The notes under the pieces are model-generated. The model was given only the letters and a program-made list of their open reading frames with translations. It had not been told where the DNA came from and did not search any database. Position numbers and translations under genes: made by a program. A DNA stretch of 64,000 nt from Rhynchopus sp. YZ270_cl-10 (Eukaryota; Euglenozoa; Diplonemea; Diplonemida; Diplonemidae), in contig OZ037861.1 in the NCBI GenBank assembly GCA_964035575.1, forward strand, positions 186,001-250,000, written 5' to 3'. Every line of letters begins with the position of its first letter. Position 1 is the first letter of the stretch. Shown here piece after piece: positions 32,701 to 42,505 of the stretch.

Positions 32701-33682
32701 CGAGGTGAGCTGTAGAGTGAACCCATATTCATATTGATTTGAGAGATTGGTCCAGAACTAGGAAAACAAAGGGCCAATAATTTAAAAAAAAAAAGGATCG
32801 TAAGGGAACAGTTATTTATTCTACCCCCGGGGACTCACTTTATCTCCCCCGAGGGAGCCAATATTTCCCCGAGGGCCCGTAGGGCCCGAGGGGAAATATT
32901 GGCTCCCGAGGGGAGATATGTGAGTCCCCGGGGGTAAATATGTAATTTTATACCCCGTAGGGTATACTTTTGCCCTCCCGATGGTCAAAAATGCAAAATT
33001 TTTCGTTTTTTGGCATTTTTGGGGCCATATTGGTACCTAGAAGTGGGTTTTTTTCACCTTAGGCCCAAAACTAAAAAAAAAAAAAAAATTCCACTTTATC
33101 TCCCTGAAGGTCACTTTATCTCCCTGAAGCTTTTACTTTATCTCCCTGAAGGTCACTTTATCTCCCTGAAGGTCACTTTATCTCCCTGAAGCTCACTTTA
33201 TCTCCCTAGGGAGATAAAGTGGACCTTCAGGGAGATAAAGTGACCTTCAGGGAGATAAAGTGCTCCCTTGAGGGTAATAATTTTTGCCGGAGGGAGGGAA
33301 TAAAGTATACCCTGCGGGGTATAAAATCGAATTCCGCGATTTCCAAATTTTTGAAAAATTTTGTCTTTGCGAAAATTTTCAATTTTGCTAAGGTAAAATT
33401 GCGTTGTTTTGATCTTTTTTTGCAGAAAAGTGCCGGGAAATGCCTTAAAAAGGCTCAAAAGTCGAAAATTCTGGCTTTATTTGAGAGATTGGTCCAGAAC
33501 GAGGAAAAATGGGCCAAAAAAAAAAAATAAGGATCGTAAGGGAAAACCGAATTCCGCGATTTTCAAATTTTTCAAAAGTCGAGAATTCCAGCTATATTTG
33601 CCCGAAGCTATATATTTTGCAACCTATTTGAAGACCGTTGACAGACGAGCTAGCTAAGTGTTTTCAAGACCGTCAACTCAAA
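32701..33682. repeat. Inverted module X monomers and two palindromes
   Basis: 32738-32810 and 33320-33560 are reverse-complement relatives of the ~221-bp monomers of module X (GATTGGTCCAGAAC, GGATCGTAAGGGAA). 32822-32936 is a ~115-bp imperfect palindrome with CCCCCGGGGACTCAC ends. 33092-33262 is a head-to-head set of 20-bp repeats. 33636-33682 repeats GTGTTTTCAAGACCGTCAAC, also seen at 18967 and 21104. Confidence 0.8.
33092..33262. repeat. Head-to-head 20-bp tandem repeats around a perfect palindrome
   Basis: About five to six direct copies of CACTTTATCTCCCTGAAGGT on the left face three inverted copies on the right. The join is the perfect palindrome CTTTATCTCCCTAGGGAGAT AAAG at 33196-33219. 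The whole could fold into one stem with register slippage. Confidence 0.9.
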
Positions 33683-33798
33683 TGTCTCAAAATTGACATC
33701 TATTTTTTGACTTTTTTGGGTGTCTTTTCGGTGTCGACACCCAAAGACACCAAAGACACCCTAGTCGCTTTGGTAGCCTTGGGAATTATACACATATT
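33683..33798 (+). repeat. 227-bp satellite fragment, left flank of element Y copy D
   Basis: Satellite sequence from GTCTCAAAATTGACATC to GGGAATTATACACATATT, where element Y begins. The same monomer resumes after the element at ~34702 with ATTTGCTGGGTAAACG. Confidence 0.9.
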
Positions 33799-34701
33799 CC
33801 TTAACACTCGGTGTTAAGGTCTTTAAGGTTGCTTCAACACCACACACCCACCCTCCCCTTAACACCCCCCCCCCGGGGTGGGTTTCGGCCATTTTTTTTG
33901 AGGTCTCTAAACGTCCAAAGAGGTCAAAAAAGTGGATTCTTGGGAAGATAGGAGGTTTTTTTTAGGGTTTGCAAATGAGAAAGACCTCCAAACCCTGACA
34001 GACCCTGAAACCAGGGTGTCGCGAGTACCCCTTTTTTACACGTGTTTCTTAAGGCTTCTACAGGGTTCTACAGGCAAAACAGGCGTTTTGGCCAAAAACC
34101 CGGTTTTTCAGGCAGGTAACCGGGTTTGCGGCTTGGGAAACGTGCCAGCGAGCTGCGAGAACCATGCGTGGGGGTTTGTAACCGCTCGTTGCGTTGGTTG
34201 CGTTGCGTTCGCTACGTTGCGTACACATAGCTACGTGCACACCGGTTACGTTGTGTTGCATGCGTTGCGTTCGTTGTGTAGAGATCGTTATATACAGAGT
34301 GCAACGAACAGAGCGGTTGCGTTGCGTTGGTTGTGTTCGGTTGGTTACGTTCGTTGCGTTCCGATCGTTTCGTACACATCGGTTGCGTTGCGTTGCATGC
34401 GTTGCGTTGCATGCGTTGCGTTCGTTGCATACAGATCGTTACGTACTCATCGCTTGCATTGCGTTGGATGCGTTGCGTTCGGTGCGTTGCTTCCGTGTCT
34501 TCGGTTCGAGACGTTACGTACCGAACGGTTGCGTTGCGTCGGTTGCATTCGTTCCGTTCACATCGTTCCGATCTGAACGGAACGATGTGAACGCAAGAAA
34601 CGTATCGCATCGGTTGCGTTGGTTGGCTTCTGTGCGTTGCAAACCTTTCATACATCAACCACACCAGCCAGTGAGTGTTAAGGATTGCCAAAAAAAACTA
34701 A
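33799..34701 (+). mobile_element. Element Y, complete-looking copy D
   Basis: Starts with the palindromic CCTTAACACTCGGTGTTAAGG and contains all element Y segments and CGTTG-type repeats (34185-34630). It ends CCAGCCAGTGAGTGTTAAGG followed by ATTGCCAAAAAAAACTAA. Comparison with neighbouring intact satellite monomers (CATATTTGCTGGG) shows a clean insertion with ATT on both sides, so about a 3-bp target duplication. No coding capacity for a transposase was recognised. Confidence 0.8.
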
Positions 34702-36050
34702 ATTTGCTGGGTAAACGTCCCGAGGCCACATCGACCGTGGAAGGGGCTAGCTTTCGATGGCGAAAATTTCGCTAAGTACCCGAAAAATCCCTAAGGAAAA
34801 AGTTGGGACAAAAAATGTCTCAAAATTGACATCTATTTTTTGACTTTTTTGGGTGTCTTTTCGGTGTCGACACCCAAAGACACCAAAGACACCCTAGTCG
34901 CTTTGGTAGCCTTGGGAATTATACCCATATTTGCTGGGTAAACGTCCCGAGGCCACATCGACCGTGGAAGGGGCTAGCTTTCGATGGCGAAAATTTCGCT
35001 AAGTACCCGAAAAATCCCTAAGGAAAAAGTTGGGACAAAAAATGTCTCAAAATTGACATCTATTTTTTGACTTTTTTGGGTGTCTTTTCGGTGTCGACAC
35101 CCAAAGACACCAAAGACACCCTAGTCGCTTTGGTAGCCTTGGGAATTATACCCATATTTGCTGGGTAAACGTCCCGAGGCCACAGCGACCGTGGAAGGGG
35201 CTAGCTTTCGATGGCGAAAATTTCGCTAAGTACCCGAAAAATCCCTAAGGAAAAAGTTGGGACAAAAAATGTCTCAAAATTGACATCTATTTTTTGACTT
35301 TTTTGGGTGTCTTTTCGGTGTCGACACCCAAAGACACCAAAGACACCCTAGTCGCTTTGGTAGCCTTGGGAATTATACCCATATTTGCTGGGTAAACGTC
35401 CCGAGGCCACATCGACCGTGGAAGGGGCTAGCTTTCGATGGCGAAAATTTCGCTAAGTACCCGAAAAATCCCTAAGGAAAAAGTTGGGACAAAAAATGTC
35501 TCAAAATTGACATCTATTTTTTGACTTTTTTGGGTGTCTTTTCGGTGTCGACACCCAAAGACACCAAAGACACCCTAGTCGCTTTGGTAGCCTTGGGAAT
35601 TATACCCATATTTGCTGGGTAAACGTCCCGAGGCCACAGCGACCGTGGAAGGGGCTAGCTTTCGATGGCGAAAATTTCGCTAAGTACCCGAAAAATCCCT
35701 AAGGAAAAAGTTGGGACAAAAAATGTCTCAAAATTGACATCTATTTTTTGACTTTTTTGGGTGTCTTTTCGGTGTCGACACCCAAAGACACCAAAGACAC
35801 CCTAGTCGCTTTGGTAGCCTTGGGAATTATACCCATATTTGCTGGGTAAACGTCCCGAGGCCACAGCGACCGTGGAAGGGGCTAGCTTTCGATGGCGAAA
35901 ATTTCGCTAAGTACCCGAAAAATCCCTAAGGAAAAAGTTGGGACAAAAAATGTCTCAAAATTGACATCTATTTTTTGACTTTTTTGGGTGTCTTTTCGGT
36001 GTCGACACCCAAAGACACCAAAGACACCCTAGTCGCTTTGGTAGCCTTGG
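34702..36050 (+). repeat. 227-bp satellite array, block 3 (about 6 copies)
   Basis: Same monomer as block 1. It differs consistently, with TCTTTTCGGTGTCG for TCTTTTGGGTGTCG and TTTCGATGGCGAAAATTT for TTTTGATGACCAAAATTT. Some monomers read CACATCGACC and others CACAGCGACC. It ends after CTTTGGTAGCCTTGGG at 36050, the same breakpoint as at 30004. Confidence 0.97.
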
Positions 36051-36600
36051 GTGGCACGTGGTGTTGTGTAATGTGTATAAACCCCTTTCCGTGGAATCGG
36101 ATGTAAATAACAAAGTGTTTTTATGTGGGTGGTGTCAATCATGACGTCAATTCGCGTACACAAAAGTGTGCAGTGGCCAGAAGACAAGCTTGAATATATT
36201 ATTTTCATCATGTTCTTAGGTGGCGGCTCTCCGATTCAGGCACCCCTACCGTAATAGGCACACCTTCACCGTGCCCGTCCCCAGGCCAAAGCCGAACGGG
36301 GTCCGCCATAGGGTCTTGAGAGCGCCGACTTTGGGTACGTTAATCCCTTACCATACCTACTCATCGACGGAGCTGTGCGTTATGGGTAAGGAGTGCTCTT
36401 AGAGCCCACCTCGGGGTCGCTCATGTATCCCCCCCAAAGGTATTGTCCCACGGGCGGTCGCAGGGCTCTAGTTCATCCCCCCATACGTCCCCGGCACAAG
36501 GCCTTCGCGCGGTCAAAGGAATCCCATCATAGAGCCCCCCCCTACCTACTAGGAACATACCTCCACGACTGGATGCAGTTTTAGGTCATACCCAGGACTA
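36051..36600. other. Spacer before the minisatellite; no gene seen
   Basis: The first part has no match seen in the window. The last ~200 bp (CGGGCGGTCGCAGGG, CCTACCTACTAGGAACAT, GGTCATACCCAGGAC) resembles 4150-4320, which likewise abuts a CAACG-type array. Weaker similarity (GGCCTTCGCG, GCCTACCTACTAG) is seen at 42215-42275. Confidence 0.6.
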
Positions 36601-39600
36601 GGACGCGTAGGTTTCAACGCGTCGGTTTCAACGCGTAGGTTTCAACGCGTCGGTTTCAACGCGTCGGTTTCAACGTAACGGTTTCAACGCGTCGGTTTCA
36701 ACGCGTCGGTTTCAACGCGTAGGTTTCAACGCGTCGGTTTCAACGAGTCGGTTTCAACGCGTCGGTTTCAACGCGTCGGTTTTAACGCGACGGTTTCAAC
36801 GCGTAGGTTTTAACGCGTCGGTTTCAACGCGTAGGTTTTAACGCGTCGGTTTCAACGCGTCGGTTTCAACGCGTCGGTTTTAACGCGTCGGTTTCAACGC
36901 GTCGGTTTCAACGCGTCGGTTTCAACGTGACGGTTTCAACGCGACGGTTTCAACGCGTCGGTTTCAACGCGTCCGTTTCAACTCGTCGGTTTCCACGCGT
37001 CCGTTTCAACGCGTCGGTTTTAACGCGTCGGTTTCAACGTGACGGTTTCAACGCGACGGTTTCAACGCGTCGGTTTCAACGTGTCGGTTTCAACGCGTCG
37101 GTTTCAACGTGTCGGTTTCAACGCGTCGGTTTTAACGCGTCGGTTTCAACGCGTCGGTTTTAACGCGTCGGTTTCAACGCGTCGGTTTCAACGCGTCGGT
37201 TTCAACGTGACGGTTGCAACGCGTCGGTTTCAACGCGACGGTTTCAACGCGTCGGTTTCAACGTGACGGTTTCAACGCGTCGGTTTCAACGCGACGGTTT
37301 CAACGCGTCGGTTTCAACGTGTCGGTTTCAACGTGACGGTTTCAACGCGTAGGTTTCAACGCGTCGGTTTCAGCGCGTCGGTTTCAACGCGTCGGTTTCA
37401 ACACGTCGGTTTCAACGCGTCGGTTTCAACGCGTCGGTTTCAACGTGTCGGTTTTAACGCGTCGGTTTCAACGTGACGGTTTCAACGCGTCACTTTCAAC
37501 GCGTAGGTTTCAACGCGTCGGTTTCAACGCGTCGGTTTCAACGCGTCGGTTTCAACGCGTCGGTCTCAACGCGACGGTTTCAACGTGTCGGTTTCAACGC
37601 GTCGGTTTCAACGCGTCGGTTTCAACGCGTCGGTTTCAACGCGTCGGTTTCAACGCGTCGGTTTCAACGCGTCGGTCTCAACGCGACGGTTTCAACGCGA
37701 CGGTTTCAACGCGACGGTTTCAACGCGTCGGTTTCAACGCGTCGGTTTCAACGCGACGGTTTCAACGCGTCGGTTTCAACGCGTCGGTTTCAACGCGACG
37801 GTTTCAACGTGTCGGTTTCAACGCGTCGGTTTCAACGCGTCGGTTTCAACGCGTCGGTTTCAACGCGTCGGTTTCAACGCGTCGGTTTCAACGCGTCGGT
37901 CTCAACGCGACGGTTTCAACGCGACGGTTTCAACGCGACGGTTTCAACGCGTCGGTTTCAACGCGTCGGTTTCAACGCGACGGTTTCAACGTGTCGGTTT
38001 CAACGCGTCGGTTTCAACGCGTCGGTTTCAACGCGTCGGTTTCAACGCGTCGGTCTCAACGCGACGGTTTCAACGCGTCGGTTTCAACGCGACGGTTTCA
38101 ACGCGTCGGTTTCAACGCGACGGTTTCAACGTGTCGGTTTCAACGCGACGGTTTCAACGCGTCGGTTTCAACGTGTCGGTTTCAACGTGTCGGTTTCAAC
38201 GTGTCGGTTTCAACGTGACGGTTTCAACGCGTCACTTTCAACGCGTAGGTTTCAACGTGTCGGTTTCAACGCGTCGGTTTCAACGTGACGGTTTCAACGC
38301 GTCGGTTTCAACGCGACGGTTTCAACGCGTCGGTTTCAACGCGTCGGTTTCAACACGTCGGTTTCAACGCGTCGGTTTCAACGCGTCGGTTTCAACGTGT
38401 CGGTTTTAACGCGTCGGTTTCAACGCGTCGGTTTCAACGTGTCGGTTTCAACGTGTCGGTTTTAACGCGTCGGTTTCAACGTGACGGTTTCAACGCGTCA
38501 CTTTCAACGCGTAGGTTTCAACGCGTCGGTTTCAACGCGTCGGTTTCAACGCGTCGGTTTCAACGCGTCGGTCTCAACGCGACGGTTTCAACGCGACGGT
38601 TTCAACGCGTCGGTTTCAACGCGACGGTTTCAACGCGTCGGTTTCAACGCGTCGGTTTCAACGCGACGGTTTCAACGCGTCGGTTTCAACGCGTCGGTTT
38701 CCACGCGACGGTTTCAACGCGACGGTTTCAACGCGTCGGTCTCAACGCGACGGTTTCAACGCGACGGTTTCAACGCGTCGGTTTCAACGCGACGGTTTCA
38801 ACGCGTAGGTTTCAACGCGTCGGTTTCAACGCGTCGGTTTCAACGCGTCGGTTTCAACGCGACGGTTTCAACGCGTCGGTTTCAACGCGTCGGTTTCAAC
38901 GCGACGGTTTCAACGTGTCGGTTTCAACGCGTCGGTTTCAACGCGTCGGTTTCAACGCGTCGGTTTCAACGCGTCGGTTTCAACGTGTCGGTTTTAACGC
39001 GTCGGTTTCAACGTGTCGGTTTCAACGCGTCCGTTTCAACGCGTCGGTTTCAACGCGACGGTTTCAACGTGTCGGTTTCAACGTGTCGGTTTCAACGTGT
39101 CGGTTTTAACGCGTCGGTTTCAACGTGTCGGTTTCAACGCGTCCGTTTCAACGTGTCGGTTTTAACGCGTCGGTTTCAACGTGTCGGTTTCAACGCGTCC
39201 GTTTCAACGCGTAGGTTTTAACGCGTCGGTTGCAGCGCGTCGGTTTCACCGCGTCGGTTTCAACGCGTCGGTTTCAACGCGTCGGTTTCAACGCGTCGGT
39301 TGCAGCGCGTCGGTTTCAACGCGTCGGTTTCAACGCGTCGGTTTCAACGCGTCGGTTTCAACGTGTCGGTTTTAACGCGTCGGTTTCAACGTGACGGTTT
39401 CAACGCGTCACTTTCAACGCGTAGGTTTCAACGCGTCGGTTTCAACGCGTCGGTTTCAACGCGTCCGTTTCCACGCGACGGTTTCAACGCGACGGTTTCA
39501 ACGCGTCGGTCTCAACGCGTCGGTTTCAACGCGACGGTTTCAACGCGACGGTTTCAACGCGTCGGTTTCAACGCGTCGGTTTCAACGCGACGGTTTCAAC

Positions 39601-40113
39601 GCGTCGGTTTCAACGCGACGGTTTCAACGCGACGGTTTCAACGCGTCGGTTTCAACGCGTCGGTTTCAACGCGACGGTTTCAACGTGTCGGTTTCAACGC
39701 GTCGGTTTCAACGCGTCGGTTTCAACGCGTCGGTTTCAACGCGTCGGTTTCAACGTGTCGGTTTCAACGTGTCGGTTTCAACGTGTCGGTTTTAACGCGT
39801 CGGTTTCAACGTGTCGGTTTCAACGCGTCCGTTTCAACGTGTCGGTTTTAACGCGTCGGTTTCAACGTGTCGGTTTCAACGCGTCCGTTTCAACGCGTAG
39901 GTTTTAACGCGTCGGTTGCAGCGCGTCGGTTTCAACGCGTCGGTTTCAACGCGTCGGTTTCAACGCGTCGGTTTCACCGTGTCGGTTTCTACGCGTCGGT
40001 TTCAACGCGTCGGTTTCAACGCGTCGGTTGCAGCGCGTCGGTTTCAACGCGTCGGTTTCAACGCGTCGGTTGCAACGCGTCGGTTTCAACGTGACGGTTG
40101 CAACGCGTCGGTT
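36601..40113 (+). repeat. 14-bp minisatellite (about 250 copies)
   Basis: Tandem GGTTTCAACGCGTC with frequent variants (CGCGAC, CGTGTC, CGTGAC, CGCGTA, GGTTTTAAC). A rare CGCGTCACTTTCAACGCGTA marker recurs at 37491, 38233, 38499 and 39409. The intervals (742, 266, 910) are all multiples of 14, so the register is strictly kept and larger blocks have been copied. The period times three is 42, so frames up to 274 codons stay open in all three phases; they are not genes. Confidence 0.97.
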
Positions 40114-40238
40114 TAGTTGAATTTCCTTCGCCGCCCAGAGACGTTGATGTCGAGGTCTATAGGAGGTCTTGCAGATCTTGAGTGGCGTGTCACGTACTTG
40201 CCCGGGACTGATTTTTTGTGATATTTGTCGAGTGTAGT

Positions 40239-41994
40239 CAGTGCTGACGCTAAGGCCGGCTAGCCGGTCATATTTTTTTTTTTATTTTTGATTTTTTTTT
40301 TTTTTCATGCCCTTTTCAGAGGTTTTTTTAGGAACCGGTTTTTTTGACCTTAGGGGGGGTGTAGGGGGCACAGCCCTTAAGGAAATCCTTAAGGACCCTC
40401 TGTAACGCTCGTGTTTTTTCAAGAATTTTTTGAAAAAAAGTCATAAAACCCGCCAAGGTGGGTCTACCTGGTCCCAAAGTGGCCTAAAATTCGTCGATTC
40501 TGCCCAATGAAACCCCAAACAACCAAAACTGAGCGTTTATTTTCGAAAAAAAATCACTTTTTTTCGAAAAAACGGCTCCGAAAATAGTAAGATTTTAGTA
40601 AGATTTCCTCTAGGAATGTAACGCTTTCAAAAAAATGGATCCGGGAGCACAGTTTTTCTTCTAAGGTGCCGAAAACCACCCCACGTCCCCTCCGGTGAGG
40701 TCCGGCAGTGGAAATATGTGGGTTTCGAAGCTTTTGGGCGTCCAGATTGGGGCCCGAGCGTGTATTTGTGTGGATGAGACAGAAAAGGGGGCAGTTTTTA
40801 CCCCGTTTTTTAGGCCTTTTCGTCACTCCAAAACCCAAAAATCGCCCACAAAACGTCCATAGAAGGCACCAATACCCCCGGGGTTGATCTTAGATACCTT
40901 ATGGGGGTTGAAAAATCGTATTTACAACCATTTTCTGGTCGATTTTGGTGCCCGGAGGTCCAAATAGAAAGTGTGTAACGGTTGTGTAACGGTTGGCCCC
41001 TCCCGGCTAAAATGTGGTTTTTGTGTATAAAAAAAATTCAATATTTTCAGCGAAGACATTGAAAAAACTGGACTTTTGGCCCCAAAACCCCCCAGAAATC
41101 ACTCTGTGCACACATCTGACTGGAAAACCCCACTTTTCCTCTTGTTTTGGACTATTTTAAATTTTTGAATTTCTTTATAAATCGCCCTGCTATCAAATAC
41201 CCTCAGAGAAGGGGGAAATTGGGTGAAAACGTGTCAAAAAGTGTCAAAAAATCGGGGGGGAAAGTGTCAAAAGGCATCAAAAAGTAAGAAATAGTGCCAC
41301 AAATGTGTTTTCTGGGGTGGTTTTGTGTTTTCGGATATTTTTTTTACACTTTTTCATGATTTTTTGTTGAGTGTTACAGAAAAAAGGGCCTCGCTGTGCT
41401 CCCTATAGGGGGGGTGAGGTGGTCAAAAAAATTTTTCGCGCGCTTCGCGCACGAAAGACCTGGAGAAGCTAGTTTGTGGGGTTTTTGGAATCCGTCCGCG
41501 CTGTGGTGGGGTCAATTTGACGAAACGGACAAGTTCTTGGCTTTTGGTTAACATCAGTGTATGGTGAAGGGCCAAGTGATCCTGCCGACAGAACGCCGCA
41601 GGCGGAAATTTTTAGATGTCGTCCACTTTTGGGCTCAGTACCCAGGTACCGTGTCATGCAATTACGATAAGCTTGCGCCGCAGGCGCACGGTACGCTACT
41701 TTTATTATTTCGCCACGCTGCCTGCTTCCTTTTCCTTCGGCATTTGACCAATTGAGTCGCGTTCTGGCTGTGACGGGGTCACTTTGTTCATGAGGCCATT
41801 TCTGGTCACTCTCAGAGGCTCGTGTGAGGTGCCAACTGGGGGGGGACTTCCGACCATCCCCTACCCCACCCTGCCCACCCACCCAATACCGGTCATATAT
41901 GACCGGTCATATATGACCGGCATATTTTCAGACTTTTTTTTTCCTTTTTTTTTTTGGTCATATATGACCGGCTTTTTCCTTAGCGTCAGCACTG
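40239..41994. mobile_element. Non-autonomous hAT-like DNA transposon (1,756 bp)
   Basis: Terminal inverted repeats CAGTGCTGACGCTAAGG (40239-40255) and its exact complement (41978-41994) are flanked by direct AGTGTAGT copies (40231-40238 and 41995-42002). An 8-bp target duplication and CA...TG ends fit the hAT superfamily. Just inside lie palindromic CCGGTCATATATGACCGG motifs (41888-41922, 41957-41973) and a related GGCTAGCCGGTCATAT at the left. The interior has no recognisable transposase. Confidence 0.85.
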
Positions 41995-42002
41995 AGTGTA
42001 GT

Positions 42003-42505
42003 GCACCTGTATTACCCTGTGGGTATTTCGAAGGAAAAGTAGGAGTGTGCCATTCATATCTCCACTTCTTAGTTTTCGGAAGAGATGTCCGAGATTGCAA
42101 AGAGGTAAAAGTAGTGATGTCGCTGACCACGTCTGTGTACCTTATGTTTCCCACTGAAGGTATGCTACACGTGACGCCGACTGGCTCGGGATCTGCCCCA
42201 GAAGTTCCCAGTATGGGGCCTTCGCGTGGTTCTTAGATGCAGTTATTGAATCCTCGCCTACCTACTAGTACCATCCCTCCCGCACTGGTTGTTGTTGATC
42301 CTTCCGAGGTCCCGCCCTGTTGCCCCCTGACTCCCCTCCCTCCGCCCCCGTCTCCCCAATTCCACCACCTCCACTCTTCCACAGGTAGGTAATAGCGAGA
42401 GGTATCCTTCTTTCCTATGTAACGTCGGTTGCTTAAGTACTTTCCTACACAATACCCCGCTGTTTGTTCTCTATTTTATTACCCCCTTCTGCCGTAGAGG
42501 GTACA
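42003..42505. other. Upstream region of the tail-anchored gene; no gene seen
   Basis: 42160-42280 is weakly similar to the spacers before the CAACG-type arrays. A pyrimidine-rich stretch ending CCGTAG (AG at 42496-42497) lies eight bases before the ATG at 42506 and could be a splice acceptor. Confidence 0.4.

Noticed and set aside
33799-34701. Helitron reading of element Y (TC start, CTAA end)
   Set aside because: Flanks show an ~3-bp duplication rather than clean A|T insertion, and inverted CCTTAACACT ends are present.
37445-39109. Open frames of 246-274 codons with VSTRRFQRVGFNAS repeats
   Set aside because: They come from a 14-bp unit read in all three phases. Frames overlap each other and have no start context or unique sequence.
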